Assembly (NCBI GenBank): GCA_029962745.1
Contig: CM057158.1
Location: 7,320,179 to 7,384,178 of the forward strand
DNA length: 64,000 nucleotides
Reading direction: 5' to 3'
Origin: Echinometra lucunter
Lineage: Eukaryota; Echinodermata; Echinoidea; Camarodonta; Echinometridae
Shown here: in pieces, positions 38,080 to 49,606 of the stretch
Position numbering within the stretch: the first letter of the stretch is position 1
How the letters are laid out: each line of letters opens with the position of its first letter
Made by a program: the position numbers and the translations under genes
Notes under the pieces: generated by a model
Told to the model about the DNA's origin: nothing
The model's database searches: none
Seen by the model: the letters and a program-made list of their open reading frames with translations, nothing else

Positions 38080-39173
38080 GTGATGAGCAGTAGAAGAGAG
38101 AAAGTATACCATGAAAAGAGAGAAAGGGGGGGGGGGAAGGGGGATTCACTGAATTCCTTTGGTTACCGCCATTTACTCAAGAGTGGATACGAAAATATAT
38201 GTGGACAGTTCAATTCAATTTATTTATTACACAAAATAAAATCAAAATACAGTATAATATAACAGTAACATAAAATACGTATACGATATTCTGCGGGGCT
38301 TTCCACGAAGGTTAGAAAACCTGTAAGTTTGGATCACCCAAATGCAGAGCAAGGATTCCTGCAGCTCTCATCAGAGGTTAAAGAAGAACCCTCAATTAAG
38401 TTAAAACCCATACACGAAAGTTCATTTTATAAAAGTAAAATTAGATTCCTACATTTCATGAATGGTTTAGATTTTTTGGAATCATCAGTGTGAAGTTACA
38501 CACCAGTTGATACCACAATGTAGCATGCACTACTGCATTTGAGCAGTATTTTCAAGATCATGACCAGTGTCTTTGATAAGTGTAATAGCTCCCTCTCAGT
38601 TGGAATTGAGCACAAAGGTGACTTTTCTTGACTACCACTGGAGTCCTGCATTCTTTTTGATAAGTTTGCAGTGTTCTGGATGGCTTTCTGATATTAATTA
38701 ATCATCTTCAGTTGCTGTTTAAAGTTTTCAATATTGGTAGTTTGTTCATTCTTGCATATTTCCTCTTATTAGTGCAAGAGGAAAAGCATCCTTGTCTCCT
38801 TATTTGAAATTATTTTCAATCATTCCAATAAGACTTTATTAATTATTCACATTTAGTAAGGCATATAATGAGATGTTTATTACATGTATGTAACCCATTA
38901 CGATTTTCTGAACCACTTTACAGCTAGCATATATTGAACAAACCACACTCACTGTATTGGCAAAGTTTTTCAGGCTCTTATGCCAAATGCCGTTGTTATT
39001 GCAGATGGAATGACTACCAGTGCTTCGTCATCATGTTATACGATTTGGAATGTCTGTTTTATTTTTTTTTAACATTCTAATCTAGGGACTTTCACAAACA
39101 TTTCTCTTCAATATTAATTTTACAGCTCTTCAAATAATCAGTACAGTTGTATGCTGCAGTTGGACAGTTGTGA

Positions 39174-39204
<31 letters not shown>

Positions 39205-42200
39205 ATTCTTATAGAGCTGTCCAAAGCTTAATTCTGCTCTGCTTGGGTTTTTGTGTTTGTTTTTGTTTTTGCTTTTTCTTTTTTGGTAGATCAAAAGGAG
39301 GAATTAAAAAGACAGTGATCACATTCTCTATATTATTTTTGTTGTAGTGAAGTGTTGCCACCAGTGGAAGGTCTCTGTCTGTTTAAACAGGGATGAGTAA
39401 ATCCCCTTTCTGGACCCTTCTCCACATACCTTTCATACTGTATAACAGAGCTTATCCTTCTTTTTGTAAAAACAAGTTATAGAAGGGACCACCTGCAATA
39501 CGAAAACAAATAATGATGAAAAAAGCTCATCAGAGTAGCTCTTCATTTCTGCTTTCTACATATTTTCACTTGTGTATCCCTCTCTCTCTCTCTCTCTCTC
39601 CTCATTCTCCCTTCTTCTCTTCCCATCCTCTCTCTCCTCCGCCTTGCTCTGTCCTTCTTACATGTATTTATCTCTTTCTACTCTGAAATATGTATTCATT
39701 TGTCCTTTGAATTTCTAAATGTATCACTTTGTTTCTATTTTAAGTGATGACATAGCCACATATACCTGATAGATTATTATCAGAAATAGAAAATTTCAGT
39801 ATGTAATGTAGCATTCATGCCATGATGTCATGATGATGTATTCATCATTACATGGAGATGGTGTGTTTTATTTGCATGATACTTGAAAAGCTGTAACACC
39901 CCCTCCCCCCCCCCCAATATAATTCCTTGCTGGGTTGACCAACATCCATGAAAACTTGTAATAAATTCATTTTATCTATTAGATACCTCTTAAGAAGCAA
40001 GAAATGCAAGATCATGCTCTCAGAGATGAGTAAATTAGGACAGACAATCAGTCAAATCTTCCCTCTGTTTGTAGAGTCGTCAGTGAGAGGTGTTGGCCAC
40101 TTGTTGGGGGTACATTGTGATCCAATAATTGGGTCTGGTGTGGGCATTGTTCCCCTGGTATGTCAAGAGGGGCTCAAGACCAACCAGCCCCAAACAACAA
40201 CTTGTGAAGTGTGCCTCTTTCCCCTCTCCTGAAAGTCGTGTTGGGGGGTAGGTTTCTCCACTGTGTTGTTGCGTACTTGTTATTGTGATGACTAACCATT
40301 GGCAACATGGAATCATCACAGATAATTTCCTGATGATGTTAAAACAACACAAGAATTGAGGAAAAGCGAAATCTACAAATTTATTAGTTCACTTGTTTGA
40401 GGAGATGGCAAATGGTAACAATTTGGTTTCCAGTGGACTTTTAATGCAAATGAGGGCTTTTTGAAGATATATATATGTGAAAAGAATTTGATAAGCTGCA
40501 ATTTCCCAGGAAGACTTCTTTATGATTAGTCTTATATATATATATTGATCATCTGGAAGGAGCATGCATACCAGTATAAACCTTTGTCAGACCTCTTTGT
40601 ACTAAAATTCTTGTTCATTTTATTCAGCATAAATGACTTCCTATACTAGTAGTCTGTGCATGTATACTAGTACATTCTAATCATCTACATTTAAATGTGC
40701 ACCCTTTCATACCTATTGTTTCCAAACTTTGTAAATTTCAAAGCATTTAGTGAGCACTTATTTGCAGAAATTTCCAGAATGAAAGCTTTTTTTCTGAGAG
40801 AGCAAATACGAAGGTATCTCACACAAGTTATGAGTCACCCCCGCCGCCACCCTCTCAAAGACTGGTATCGGTAACTACAAAAGAGCAGTCCTACTGCTTC
40901 ATGCTAAAGGGGACTGTTTTGTGTTCAAAAATTAAATTCAAATAGACAGGAAAGAATAGGAGTGGAGAGGGGGGACATACCTTTTGTATGAGTCATGGGA
41001 TTCATTTATGCAGGTGTCAACACATGCTGCAATTTTGTTGGTGGTGTGGGTCTATTAGTAGTCATTACATAGAAGCTAACTTAAGTAGAAATATGATTAT
41101 GTAATGGTGCCCACCTGGAGATGCTAGTGAGAGACCAAAAGACAAGAAGAAAATACTTTTTGATTACAAAGAACCTTAAAGAGCTCTTTACATGTATATT
41201 GGACATCTGAACTATTTCAGCTGTAAGGTTAGGAATGTGTAAGTGTCCGTCTTCTCCTTCTCTCTCTCTCTCTCTCTCTCTCTTTATAGTGGGTTACAAT
41301 AATTCTTTAAATGGTATTTGCTGCTTTGTTTTTGGTTTTTTTTTATATAAATGTAATTGTAAGGTACAACTTTAAATCAGTATAAGGACATGATCAATAT
41401 TTAAAAAAATATGCAATACTAAATTTCAACAAAGTTTCAGCATTTTTAGTATCCTTCATTGCATTTACCTGTGTATGAACTTCTCAGTTTATCAAGACAG
41501 GCACTGAGATTTTAATGGGAATTTTAATTTTCAGATTTTATGCAGGAAGATAATCCATCCAAGAACTATTGTATATTTTTGTCCTTTTCAGTTCATTTCT
41601 TTTTTCAAAATTCTGTATTCTGGTTACTGGTAAAGGTAAAGAAATCTCAGTTTTCTCACTTTTTCGTCAAAGATGATGAGCATCTTTGAACTTCTGTCCT
41701 CTCAATTGGAATGCTTCACTAAGAGGCTCCCAGGGGAGAATCAAACAAAATGGAAACCCCTCAACACTTTTTGAAAATTTAAAAAGATATCCTCCTGCGC
41801 GGAATCAGTAAGAGGGAATGAGACCCCTTAGCGCACCGCGGTCTCCCCCATTGGCTCTCATCATATTGTTTTCATTAGCAGCGTGCCATATTTGCTTGCC
41901 TCATTTGTCAGTTAGAAGTGCTCATATTTTCACAACAAATTGGCCTCCCTTGTCTCTCCTACTGCTTCATATCAGTTTTAAGAGCACATCCCTCTTTTAA
42001 AAAAGTGATATTTCTCAGCCGTAGCTTTCTCATGACATGGGTAGCTTATTGGTCCCAAAACAGTGTTGGTAGATGCAGGAAAGTATTTCCCTTTGTATTT
42101 TTGTGTCCTTTTTGCTTTTTTTTTGTTGAAATGTACAGCCATGTTTAGGGTCTTTCTGTCCACTTCCGATGGTTTTTAAACCTTGTTGACTAATTATCAA

Positions 42201-43133
42201 AGTCATTCCACTAAAATGTCATGATGGGCTTGAAATAGATGTGGAGTTAACACCCTTTATGACTCTCAATGTTTTCAAAGTATAAAGCCTCATGCAATGT
42301 AAACCTTTGAAGTCAAATTCAGTCATCATTAAAAGTGCTGTTTATAAATAATAACTAACTTTCCTTGTTAGAGTCCATTGTGATTGCTAAACAATTTTGT
42401 TCTTCTATTGTTATAAAGTGGTAAGATAAGTAAACCTTTTCCTTTCCCTGGTATTTCATGTACAATACATGTATTCTTGTCACTTCAAATTCCATTTGGG
42501 AAAGCACTCCCTCACGAGAGTGGGAAAGTCCAGGCGTGGTACCCTCTCGCTACCTGCCGAGTGAGAAAATATTGTGATAATCGCCTTGTTTGATCATCTG
42601 ATTCACAGAGTTGAGAGTCTGTCAAAACGTGTTACTAGATCTGTTTAATACATGGGTTCCTTTCAAATTTGCGTGGTTTGCTTCAGTCCCATGCTTTATG
42701 TTTTGTGTCCTTTTTAGGGTGAGGTGTACATAGGATAGAGTCTTGACATGACTAATTGGGAGAACAGATTATTGAAACTGGGATCAAACATATCAGTTAC
42801 TGTCAGGAAGTGATGGGAAACATTTTATTGTTGACCAGTCAGTCAAAAATTGACAGCACTGACTGGAGTGGATAGGATATGTATTAAGATGTAAAGGATT
42901 ATTGTCACTCATATAATTTCTCATAAAATGTTGTATGTAGAGCTGTGTTGTCATGTGATTGAGTTTGATGCCTTTTGATGAATTATTTGATTTTCAAAAA
43001 AAGTTTTGCTTCAAAGCAAAGGTGGCAGATTGAAAAAAAGGAGAAATATCCGTACTGATGACATTGTTGATTTAGGCTTAGTTTCAAGTAACCTTTATTT
43101 GATTTAACAGTCAGCGAAAGTGAATGTGGAGAA

Positions 43134-43320
43134 ATGAAAGGAAGACAAGTTAGAAAGAGAAAGAGGCCAGAGGAGAATGAGAGAAGGGGAGAGAGAGAGA
43201 GGGGGGGGGGGGGAGTAGAAGGAGAGGAGAGAAAAGGGCCAGGGCTAGAGGTTGGAGAGAGAGAGAGAAAGAGAAACTTGAGGGATAGAATTGTGACAGA
43301 GAGAGAGAAAGAGAGAGGGG
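43134..43320. repeat. GA-rich purine tract
   Basis: An imperfect GA/AGG tract with one G run at about 43201-43213. The open frames on both strands over it are low complexity and are not genes. Confidence 0.85.
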
Positions 43321-43679
43321 GATGGAGGAAGGTATATGTTGTAGGCAGGCGGATGGGATTGACATTGATTTTTTGTTCAAAGTTTAAACCTCAAACCTAA
43401 TGTTTACCATGAATCCTTGATATACATCCAACTTTCCGTTTTCGTAGCTGTTTTTGATTCTTCATCTCAAGAACTCAAATATCATGTCCTTGAATACCTC
43501 ATGTATATTTATTTCACTCGTTGTGTGATAACAAATTCAGCAAATTGCCCATGCCTTGTCACTCGCCTAGGTCACCAAGAAAATAAATGAAGAAGGAGTT
43601 ATTATCACTACATCACCTATCTACTACCCACTTGACACCTCTCCATTCAGATCAAATTTGACTTTCTTCTATTCAAATA

Positions 43680-43870
43680 TTATTGTATTTGGGACGGCCG
43701 TGATTGCTGCCGCAATAGCACAGGCAATGTCGAACTTCTCCTTTTGGTCGCCCCAATTACAGTCCAAACAATAATTGTGTGTATTGTCCCCTTTTGTTGG
43801 TGTTGAATTTGAGGAAGGTCTTGTAAAGACCAGACTGTTTATACAACAAGTGAAGTTGTCATTGGAAGGT
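43680..43870. promoter_or_regulatory. Candidate intronic enhancer with clustered SOX-type words
   Basis: Within about 45 bp (43766-43803) lie AACAATAATTGTG, ATTGTCC and CTTTTGTTGG, all close to the SOX HMG-box core (A/T)(A/T)CAA(A/T)G. The surrounding sequence is non-repetitive. Regulatory function is inferred. Confidence 0.25.
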
Positions 43871-44306
43871 TGCTTGGGCGCTAAAAGTCAAAGAGAATAA
43901 CACCTCCTTCAGATGATAAAAATATCCTTTTTTAGTTTTTTATTTCAGAATACTTTCCAGAATGCAGCATAGACCCAATTAAGTACACACCCATAATTGT
44001 TTTCTGTTCTATGACAAAATGAAATATAGGCCTTTTTTAGTGTTCTTGAACCTATTAGGTAATCTTTGTATATTCTGGACCAAGTGTATGAATAGATGGA
44101 AAATCATAATAAGTTGTTCAAAAAAATCACTCAAACTGAATGGGATAACTGAAATGAAAGAAAATGAGATTTAAAGATATGCAAATTCTGAATATTTTCT
44201 CCTTGTTCTGAAAAGTGCACAGATACATACTATAATTGTCTCCAATTTCAATGAAAAAATGTATGATTCTAATGTTTTTCCTCTTCTGTTTTACCTTTTT
44301 TTGTAG

Positions 44307-44375
44307 GAATATTTACAAGGAGATGCATCAAAGGCTGAGCGGCTCTTAGGTTGGAAACCCAAGTGTTCTTTTGAT
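44307..44375 (+). CDS. GMDS: GMDS exon (EYLQGDASKAERLLGWKPKCSFD)
   Basis: This 69-nt exon follows TTTGTAG and precedes GTGAGT, phase 0 at both borders. It encodes EYLQGDASKAERLLGWKPK, then CSFD. The LQGDxxKAxxxLxWKPxxxF motif is the conserved C-terminal signature of GMD enzymes. It lies between an 18.9-kb and a 1.3-kb intron. Confidence 0.97.
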
Positions 44376-45540
44376 GTGAGTATAGACACCTGTATCTCAC
44401 AGTGAAGGTGGACATTCATTATGAATTATTTTTACCAAATGATTTATTACTCATGCAAAGTATTTTGTATACACTGGCTCTTTATTTCCAAAACATCTAA
44501 ATGCAATTACTGGCTACCAAAATGGAGTCTTCTCACTGTATTGTTAACAGTAGGTGATTTAACAGCCTGATGCTCAGTATTGGTGTTTGGTGTTGGTGTT
44601 AAAGAGACAGAATATGACTAAGATTTGCATGTGAAATTAAACACCAAGAGCCGAGCTCAGTTTAGCATATGACATTTGACTAAAAATGAAACACCAGCTT
44701 CCAGAGCTATGTAAAAAAAAAAAAAAAAAAAAAAAATCGGAGGTTAACACCTGACACTGACTGATTTTTGTCTCATTTCATGTGCGATTTTAGATTGTAA
44801 TTTTGCAGCAAACATAAACACCAGCACAAAACTCTGACACCAAGCATGAAATTACCCAGTGATGGGTTACTACTTATAGTTGTTATTTTCATTACAGAAC
44901 TGAAGAGAAGAAAACTTGAAGAATGTACATGTTCATGTCATTTTGCAAATCTTGCAGTGAAATGTCTTGAAATTCAGTGACTCTCTCTTTCTGATTTTCA
45001 ATCTAACATAAGTCAGCTTGAAGAGAAAAAGAAGATTTGTACTTACAAATTAGTAATGTAATGTTAAAAAAAAAAAAAAAAAACAGAGAGATCCATTGTT
45101 AAATGTTAACGCAAATTGCTGCAGTTTGATTTTCCTAATCATTCTACTTCATTCACATTCCTTTCACATTTTCATATTTGTCACATTAGCTTACCTGCTA
45201 TTCCTATTGTTTTTTTTTATTACAAAATGTGAATGATTACAGAGATCATGGTAGACAACTGTGTCCTGGTATTGATTTCGATTTTGGACTAAATCATGAA
45301 TATTAATCATATTACTTCTTTATATCCCAATACCCGTTCAATAGATACATTTGATTCATTCAAGTCAAACTTGAAAACGGTTCTCTTTACTAAAGCGCAC
45401 AGTGGAACTTGATGTCAGCACAAATTTGTAGTACAGCTTATTCTGTTTTATTTCCTTTCTACTTTCTTTCTTTTCTAAGCTATTCATGCGCCTCAGAATA
45501 GTATTACTAGATACATGTAGATGGTGCAATACAAGTGCGT

Positions 45541-45541
45541 T

Positions 45542-45592
<51 letters not shown>

Positions 45593-45611
45593 TCATTATC
45601 ATTATTATTAT
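45541..45611. repeat. (GTA)n then (ATT/ATC)n microsatellite
   Basis: About 17 GTA/TAG units are followed by CATTATCATTATTATTATT, immediately upstream of the duplicated terminal exon. Confidence 0.95.
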
Positions 45612-45616
45612 TTCAC

Positions 45617-45690
45617 AGCCTCTTTTTCAGCAACTTGTTTTGGAGATGATTGAAAGTGACTTGAAGCTCATCTTTATCTTTTCTTACTTT
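45617..45690 (+). pseudogene. Duplicate of terminal GMDS exon with its own acceptor
   Basis: CTTTTTCAG (ending 45630) followed by QLVLEMIESDLKLI is a 73-bp-displaced copy of the real acceptor and terminal exon start (45703; QLVSEMVESDMELM). The copy keeps frame and most residues, and its changes are mostly conservative. It has no stop of its own and reads on through the downstream T-tract in another frame to a TGA at 45730-45732. Use of this acceptor would replace the normal QKNPMA ending by a hydrophobic tail. It may be an alternative or decaying tandem acceptor. Confidence 0.8.
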
Positions 45691-45703
45691 TTTTTTTTTT
45701 CAG

Positions 45704-45766
45704 CAACTTGTGTCAGAAATGGTGGAAAGTGACATGGAACTCATGCAGAAGAATCCTATGGCATAG
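45704..45766 (+). CDS. GMDS: Terminal GMDS exon (QLVSEMVESDMELMQKNPMA stop)
   Basis: The exon follows a long pyrimidine tract and TTTCAG. It encodes the C-terminal helix QLVSEMVESDMELM and the tail QKNPMA, with stop TAG at 45764-45766. Animal GMDS ends with a similar LV.EMV..D.ELM..NP.A. The summed exons give 293 residues; with about 80 missing N-terminal residues the protein would have the usual length near 370. Confidence 0.97.
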   Translation, partial: QLVSEMVESDMELMQKNPMA

Positions 45767-45798
45767 TGAGCTAACAAACAACCAGTTTTTACTAAGTA

Positions 45799-46312
45799 CT
45801 TGGTAGTCTCTACTTTTGAGACCAGTCCAGAAGGAACAAGGGAACATCATCAGCATCATTTCATTCATACACATCATAAACTATTTATGCTTTTTACAAC
45901 TCTGACTAAAAGTAGTTTGTACAAAGTGTTTGGTATTCTACATTTTTTGAGACAGTCCAGAGGCCTGTTGCATAAAACTTACGTTTAAACGCAACTCAGG
46001 GAAAAGCAAAATGCAAATTTATTTTCAGCCAATCTGAAGTGCGCATTAGGGACTTGAGTTTGATGTTTACGAGTTGCGATCAAACGCAAGTTTTATGCAA
46101 CAGGCAACAGAAGGAATAAAGGAACATCATCAGCATCAATATGCTTTTTAACAACTCTGACACAAAGTAGTTTGTACAAAGTATTTGGTAGTGTCTACTA
46201 CTGAGACTTGACCAAAATGAATCTATGAGTACCGCTGGCATCATTTTATTGATAAAAGCAACAATTACTGTTTTTGCAACTCTGACACAAAGTAGTTTCA
46301 CCAAGCTTGGTA
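45799..46312. repeat. Three-unit tandem repeat in the GMDS 3' UTR
   Basis: The words CAACTCTGAC(T/A)(A/C)AAAGTAGTTT, GGAACATCATCAGCATCA and TTGGTA recur. TTGGTA occurs near 45800, 45930, 46185 and 46307. Unit lengths are about 130, 112 (after removing the inserted MITE) and 122 bp. Confidence 0.8.
45961..46105. mobile_element. 145-bp palindromic MITE inside the 3' UTR repeat
   Basis: AGGCCTGTTGCATAAAACTT pairs with AAGTTTTATGCAACAGGC (ending 46105), and CGTTTAAACGCAACTC with GAGTTGCGATCAAACG. It splits the second 3' UTR repeat unit. If transcribed it would form a strong hairpin in the mRNA. Confidence 0.85.
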
Positions 46313-46397
46313 GTGCTTTGTGAACCATTCCCATACATGCTGTATGGTGTATTGGTCTAATCTCAAATATTGTTCATCTCTATTTTGAACTAATTGA

Positions 46398-46403
46398 AAT
46401 AAA
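46398..46403 (+). terminator. Candidate polyadenylation signal AATAAA
   Basis: AATAAA, followed within 30 bases by TTATTTGTATTG. It is the first canonical signal after the exons at a plausible UTR distance. Confidence 0.5.
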
Positions 46404-48569
46404 GATTTATTTGTATTGAACAGTTGCATAATTCCTGAAGTATATTCTAGTAGCACTTTTGAAAATGATAATAATTAATGTTTTGATGCTTGAAACTCCA
46501 GTAGGTTTGGTGTACAGGTAAAGAAAATATAAACTTCAGCAAGATTGTTGCCATTAAATGTGATCTTTATCTTTTTAGAGAAATAGATTTATTGATAATC
46601 CTTTATGAAGAATTTTAATATGAAAATTAACACAAATTGAATGCCATTTTGCCAATGTAATTAAGGTTTTTACTAACATGTCATGTATGAAATTGATCAA
46701 TGTTTCAGCCACAAGGTCCCGAGTACACTCATGTATGTAATTCTACTGAAATGGACTTCTATTTTAGCTTAGGGTCTGTGCACTTGCTATTCTTATTTCT
46801 ATAACAATATGAGTTGCCTTGCAGGTAGATTTAGGCATACACTGTGTTTTCAGATAAATTTTGTTGTAAAGAATATAAGTTACAGGAAGCAGCTAGACTA
46901 TCTTATATTGATTTTTTTCCTCTTCACCTTAAATCTATTTAGCATTTTTTTTTTTGCTGCTACATCAGTTCCCAGAGTATTCTCATTAAGTTATTATTTC
47001 AAGCCAAAGTTTTGATCTTGATTGGTCAAGGTATCCTACGTTACCTGGAGGTATAAGCCTCCTCAAAGAGTTACCAAAATCTCTAAGTCCATGCATTGTT
47101 ATGTCTTTCATGAAAGTGTCTTCATATTTTGAAAATATTCTTGTATGTTGTGTGGCATTACTAGCTTACTCATTTTTAGAAATTATGTAATTATGCGATG
47201 TGAATGATTGTGTAATAGTGAATTTGATATATATATATTCAATATTCATAATTGCTCACAAATGTCCAAGATTTCAACATTTTCCGAAGGAATTTTTTAT
47301 GCTATGCTGTATTCCAACAAACTTTGTAATTTGCTCTGAAAGATTTTTTTTTTTCTTTTTGAACCAAGAATAGTTCCAGTGATGTGATCTCATTAACGCA
47401 CAGCATTCCAACGTTCCGAGGCGATAGAAATTTTAACAAAATGAAATGTATTTTGGCTGAATGTGTATGCATGTCTAGAATTCAGATTACATGAAAGGTC
47501 TTACTGTTCATACGTGATGAAATTGCGTACAAAATTCTTTTCTAGTGTATTTTGTAGAGTGAAATCCCCAATACTAAAATGATCATAGCGGTTACTAATG
47601 TTATGATGCAGGGTATATGTTTATCCAAGACGTGGACGTGTTTTTCCACCGTCTGATCTTTTTCTTTGTATCATTGATCTAATGAAATAAGCAGATTCTC
47701 TTCAGTTGCATGTAATAATTGGAAAATCATATAATCAGACATTGCATGAAAAAAAAAAAATTGATGAAAATTAAGATGAAAAGCAGAGACAGAAAGCACA
47801 GGTAAGATTGATATTGTGATAGAAACAGAAAAATACTTCTTTTCTTGATATTAGATATTATAAAGTGCCTTTTTTACACTTTGTGAGTCCACCCATAGGA
47901 AAAAGATGGATTTTAGTGTGCAGCATGATATATATTTATTCTATTTATAAGGTGGCAGTTGGTGAATCTCTCTTTATGGTGTATTATAATCGTTTCTTAA
48001 GGGAGATTCTGTTCTAGGTATGTGCTTTATGTACTTTCTATCTGTAAATTGAGGTTTGTACGGTAAGACTGATCAGCGCAGCTCATTGAGTATTGTATGT
48101 GATTATGTGGAAAAATGTTTTCCTAACTGTTGTATGTTGGATTTCTATGCTGATTGTATGGCAAATCAAAACAACTCAGTAGTATTTGGAGCTTAGTGTA
48201 AGAAAAATTGAAATTATATGAAGATATTTTCCATTAGAAGTTTGTGAATCTATGATGTTTCTCATTTTTTAATCTAAAAGAAGTCATCGTCAGATATTGT
48301 ACAATAAAATTTGGAAGTATGCTTTTATTTCTTTAGCATTTTCTGTGGCGGCATCTCGTCCAAGTGGTTTATGGATATTCATAATGTAATTGAATGTATT
48401 GAATTATGATACAAGAATATTTTCCCCCAAATGATTCAGTTGTACATGAGTATAATACCAGTACCGGTATATACACTTCACGTATCTTTTTGTGTCTCTT
48501 TGGCAGTGCAATCAGGTATTTTATGATGTGCAACTGCAACTAATTCTTTTGAATGTTACACCCAATCGA

Positions 48570-48592
48570 TGTGAGAGAGAGAGAGAGAGAGA
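48570..48592. repeat. (GA)n microsatellite beside a C/T-rich stretch
   Basis: About 11 GA units at 48570-48592 are followed by repeated CCCTCTTACCCTGC / CCCCTTTTACCCTGTG words to about 48665. Confidence 0.85.
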
Positions 48593-49494
48593 AAAGAATC
48601 ATTTCCCTGTACCAATCATACCCCTCTTACCCTGCACCCCTTTTACCCTGTGCCCCTCTCCTACCACATCCCTCTTCCGCCATACCGCTCTTCTGCCATT
48701 TCCCTTCTCTGACCCAGGGGCGTGTCCAGGAATCATTTGTACAAGGGTAACCTTAACTGAGATAGCCTATCCTGCAAAAATCTGTGACAAACAGAAGAAA
48801 AAAAAATGGGTACTAATTTTTCCCCTAATATCAGATAAGCAAGCAAATTTATTTTCTACCTCCACTCCCTCCCGCATACACACATGCAAAATTGAGGGGC
48901 ATGGGCCAGTTCCACCCCTCCCCCCTAATCCGGTAGTGCTCTCACCGCCACTCTCCTCCTCCTCCTCGCTCCTTACGCTTATCTCGTGTTTTCACCACCC
49001 TGTCATGTCCTATCATCACGATGGCAAGAGCGTGGAAAAACGAGAACAGGATCGGGTGGACTAGATCTCGGGCAATTTGTCACGGAAAAAATAGGCGAAA
49101 GAGCAGAGGGGAAAAATCAATCGGGGGCTCGCAATCTTGCGGAAATCCTCCTCGTTGTGTGGTCCCCATCATCATATTTTTCATCTCGCTATCGTGACAG
49201 TTGTCGCTTATCCGCCTACTCTGGCTTATCCCCGATGAGGTTTAGCAAAGAGTGGAGGGGTTTGGGCTCGGTTAGGAGAGGGTGGGGTTAGATGCGGTTG
49301 CGGTTGGGGTTAGTATAGTAGTGAGGATAGGTGCATTACTGGTTCCACCGTATTGAATGGGATAGGGGCGGGGTAAAATGAAAATAGGATGGGATAGTGA
49401 GAATATGGACTATTCCTCCATTTTTAGCTGTATTTCTTTAAATTTTGCAGTTGTATCCTATCAAATTTCCAACTTTGCATGATTGAATGTTTTA

Positions 49495-49606
49495 TACCTC
49501 GGTCACACCGACTCAAAACCGACCGACTGTTCGGTTAGCCGTGGTAACAAGTTTTGGTTCGGTGTGTTATGTCGATCTGGCGTGATCTCCTTGTGACCGA
49601 AGTCTT
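49495..49606. mobile_element. Small TIR element remnant, ACCTCGGTCACACCG ends
   Basis: ACCTCGGTCACACCG at the left is mirrored by TGTGACCGAAG at the right. Inner CACACCGACTCAAAACCGAA / GTTTTGGTTCGGTGTG-like blocks pair imperfectly. No ORF. Confidence 0.6.

Larger units (their letters stand above)
25454..44306 (+). other. GMDS intron (18.85 kb)
   Basis: Donor GTGAGT at 25454, acceptor TTTTGTAG ending at 44306. Besides the elements listed separately it contains many homopolymers (poly-T at 35850-35874 and 39178-39204), (TC)n at 39579-39601 and 41254-41283, and a GA-rich block at 43134-43320. Several non-repetitive, high-complexity islands stand out (about 30880-31200, 33880-34140, 35300-35640, 40080-40330, 43680-43870). 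The longest open frames here (30281-30763 on + and 31165-31518 on -) resemble no known protein. Confidence 0.8.
44376..45703 (+). other. Last GMDS intron (1.33 kb)
   Basis: Donor GTGAGT. The acceptor preceding the terminal exon is a long T-run ending TTTCAG at 45703. It contains a degenerate inverted arrangement of GGTGTTTGGTGTTGG / ACACCAAGCATGAA words (44570-44860), poly-A runs (44713-44738, 45065-45083), a (GTA)n microsatellite and a duplicate of the terminal exon start with its own TTTTTCAG (45617-45690). Confidence 0.85.
45767..46425 (+). other. GMDS: Probable GMDS 3' UTR
   Basis: The sequence after the stop contains a three-unit tandem repeat and a MITE. AATAAA at 46398-46403 followed by a GT-rich stretch suggests cleavage near 46420. 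Another AATAAA at 48303-48308 could define a longer UTR. The 3' end is inferred from signals only. Confidence 0.5.

Noticed and set aside
43134..43400. Overlapping frames on both strands of the GA-rich tract
   Set aside because: They encode RE-rich or SL-rich low-complexity peptides caused by the purine repeat.
48492..49064. 190-codon + strand frame
   Set aside because: It crosses a GA microsatellite and C/T-rich repeats; the protein is mostly P, S, L and T. Low complexity.
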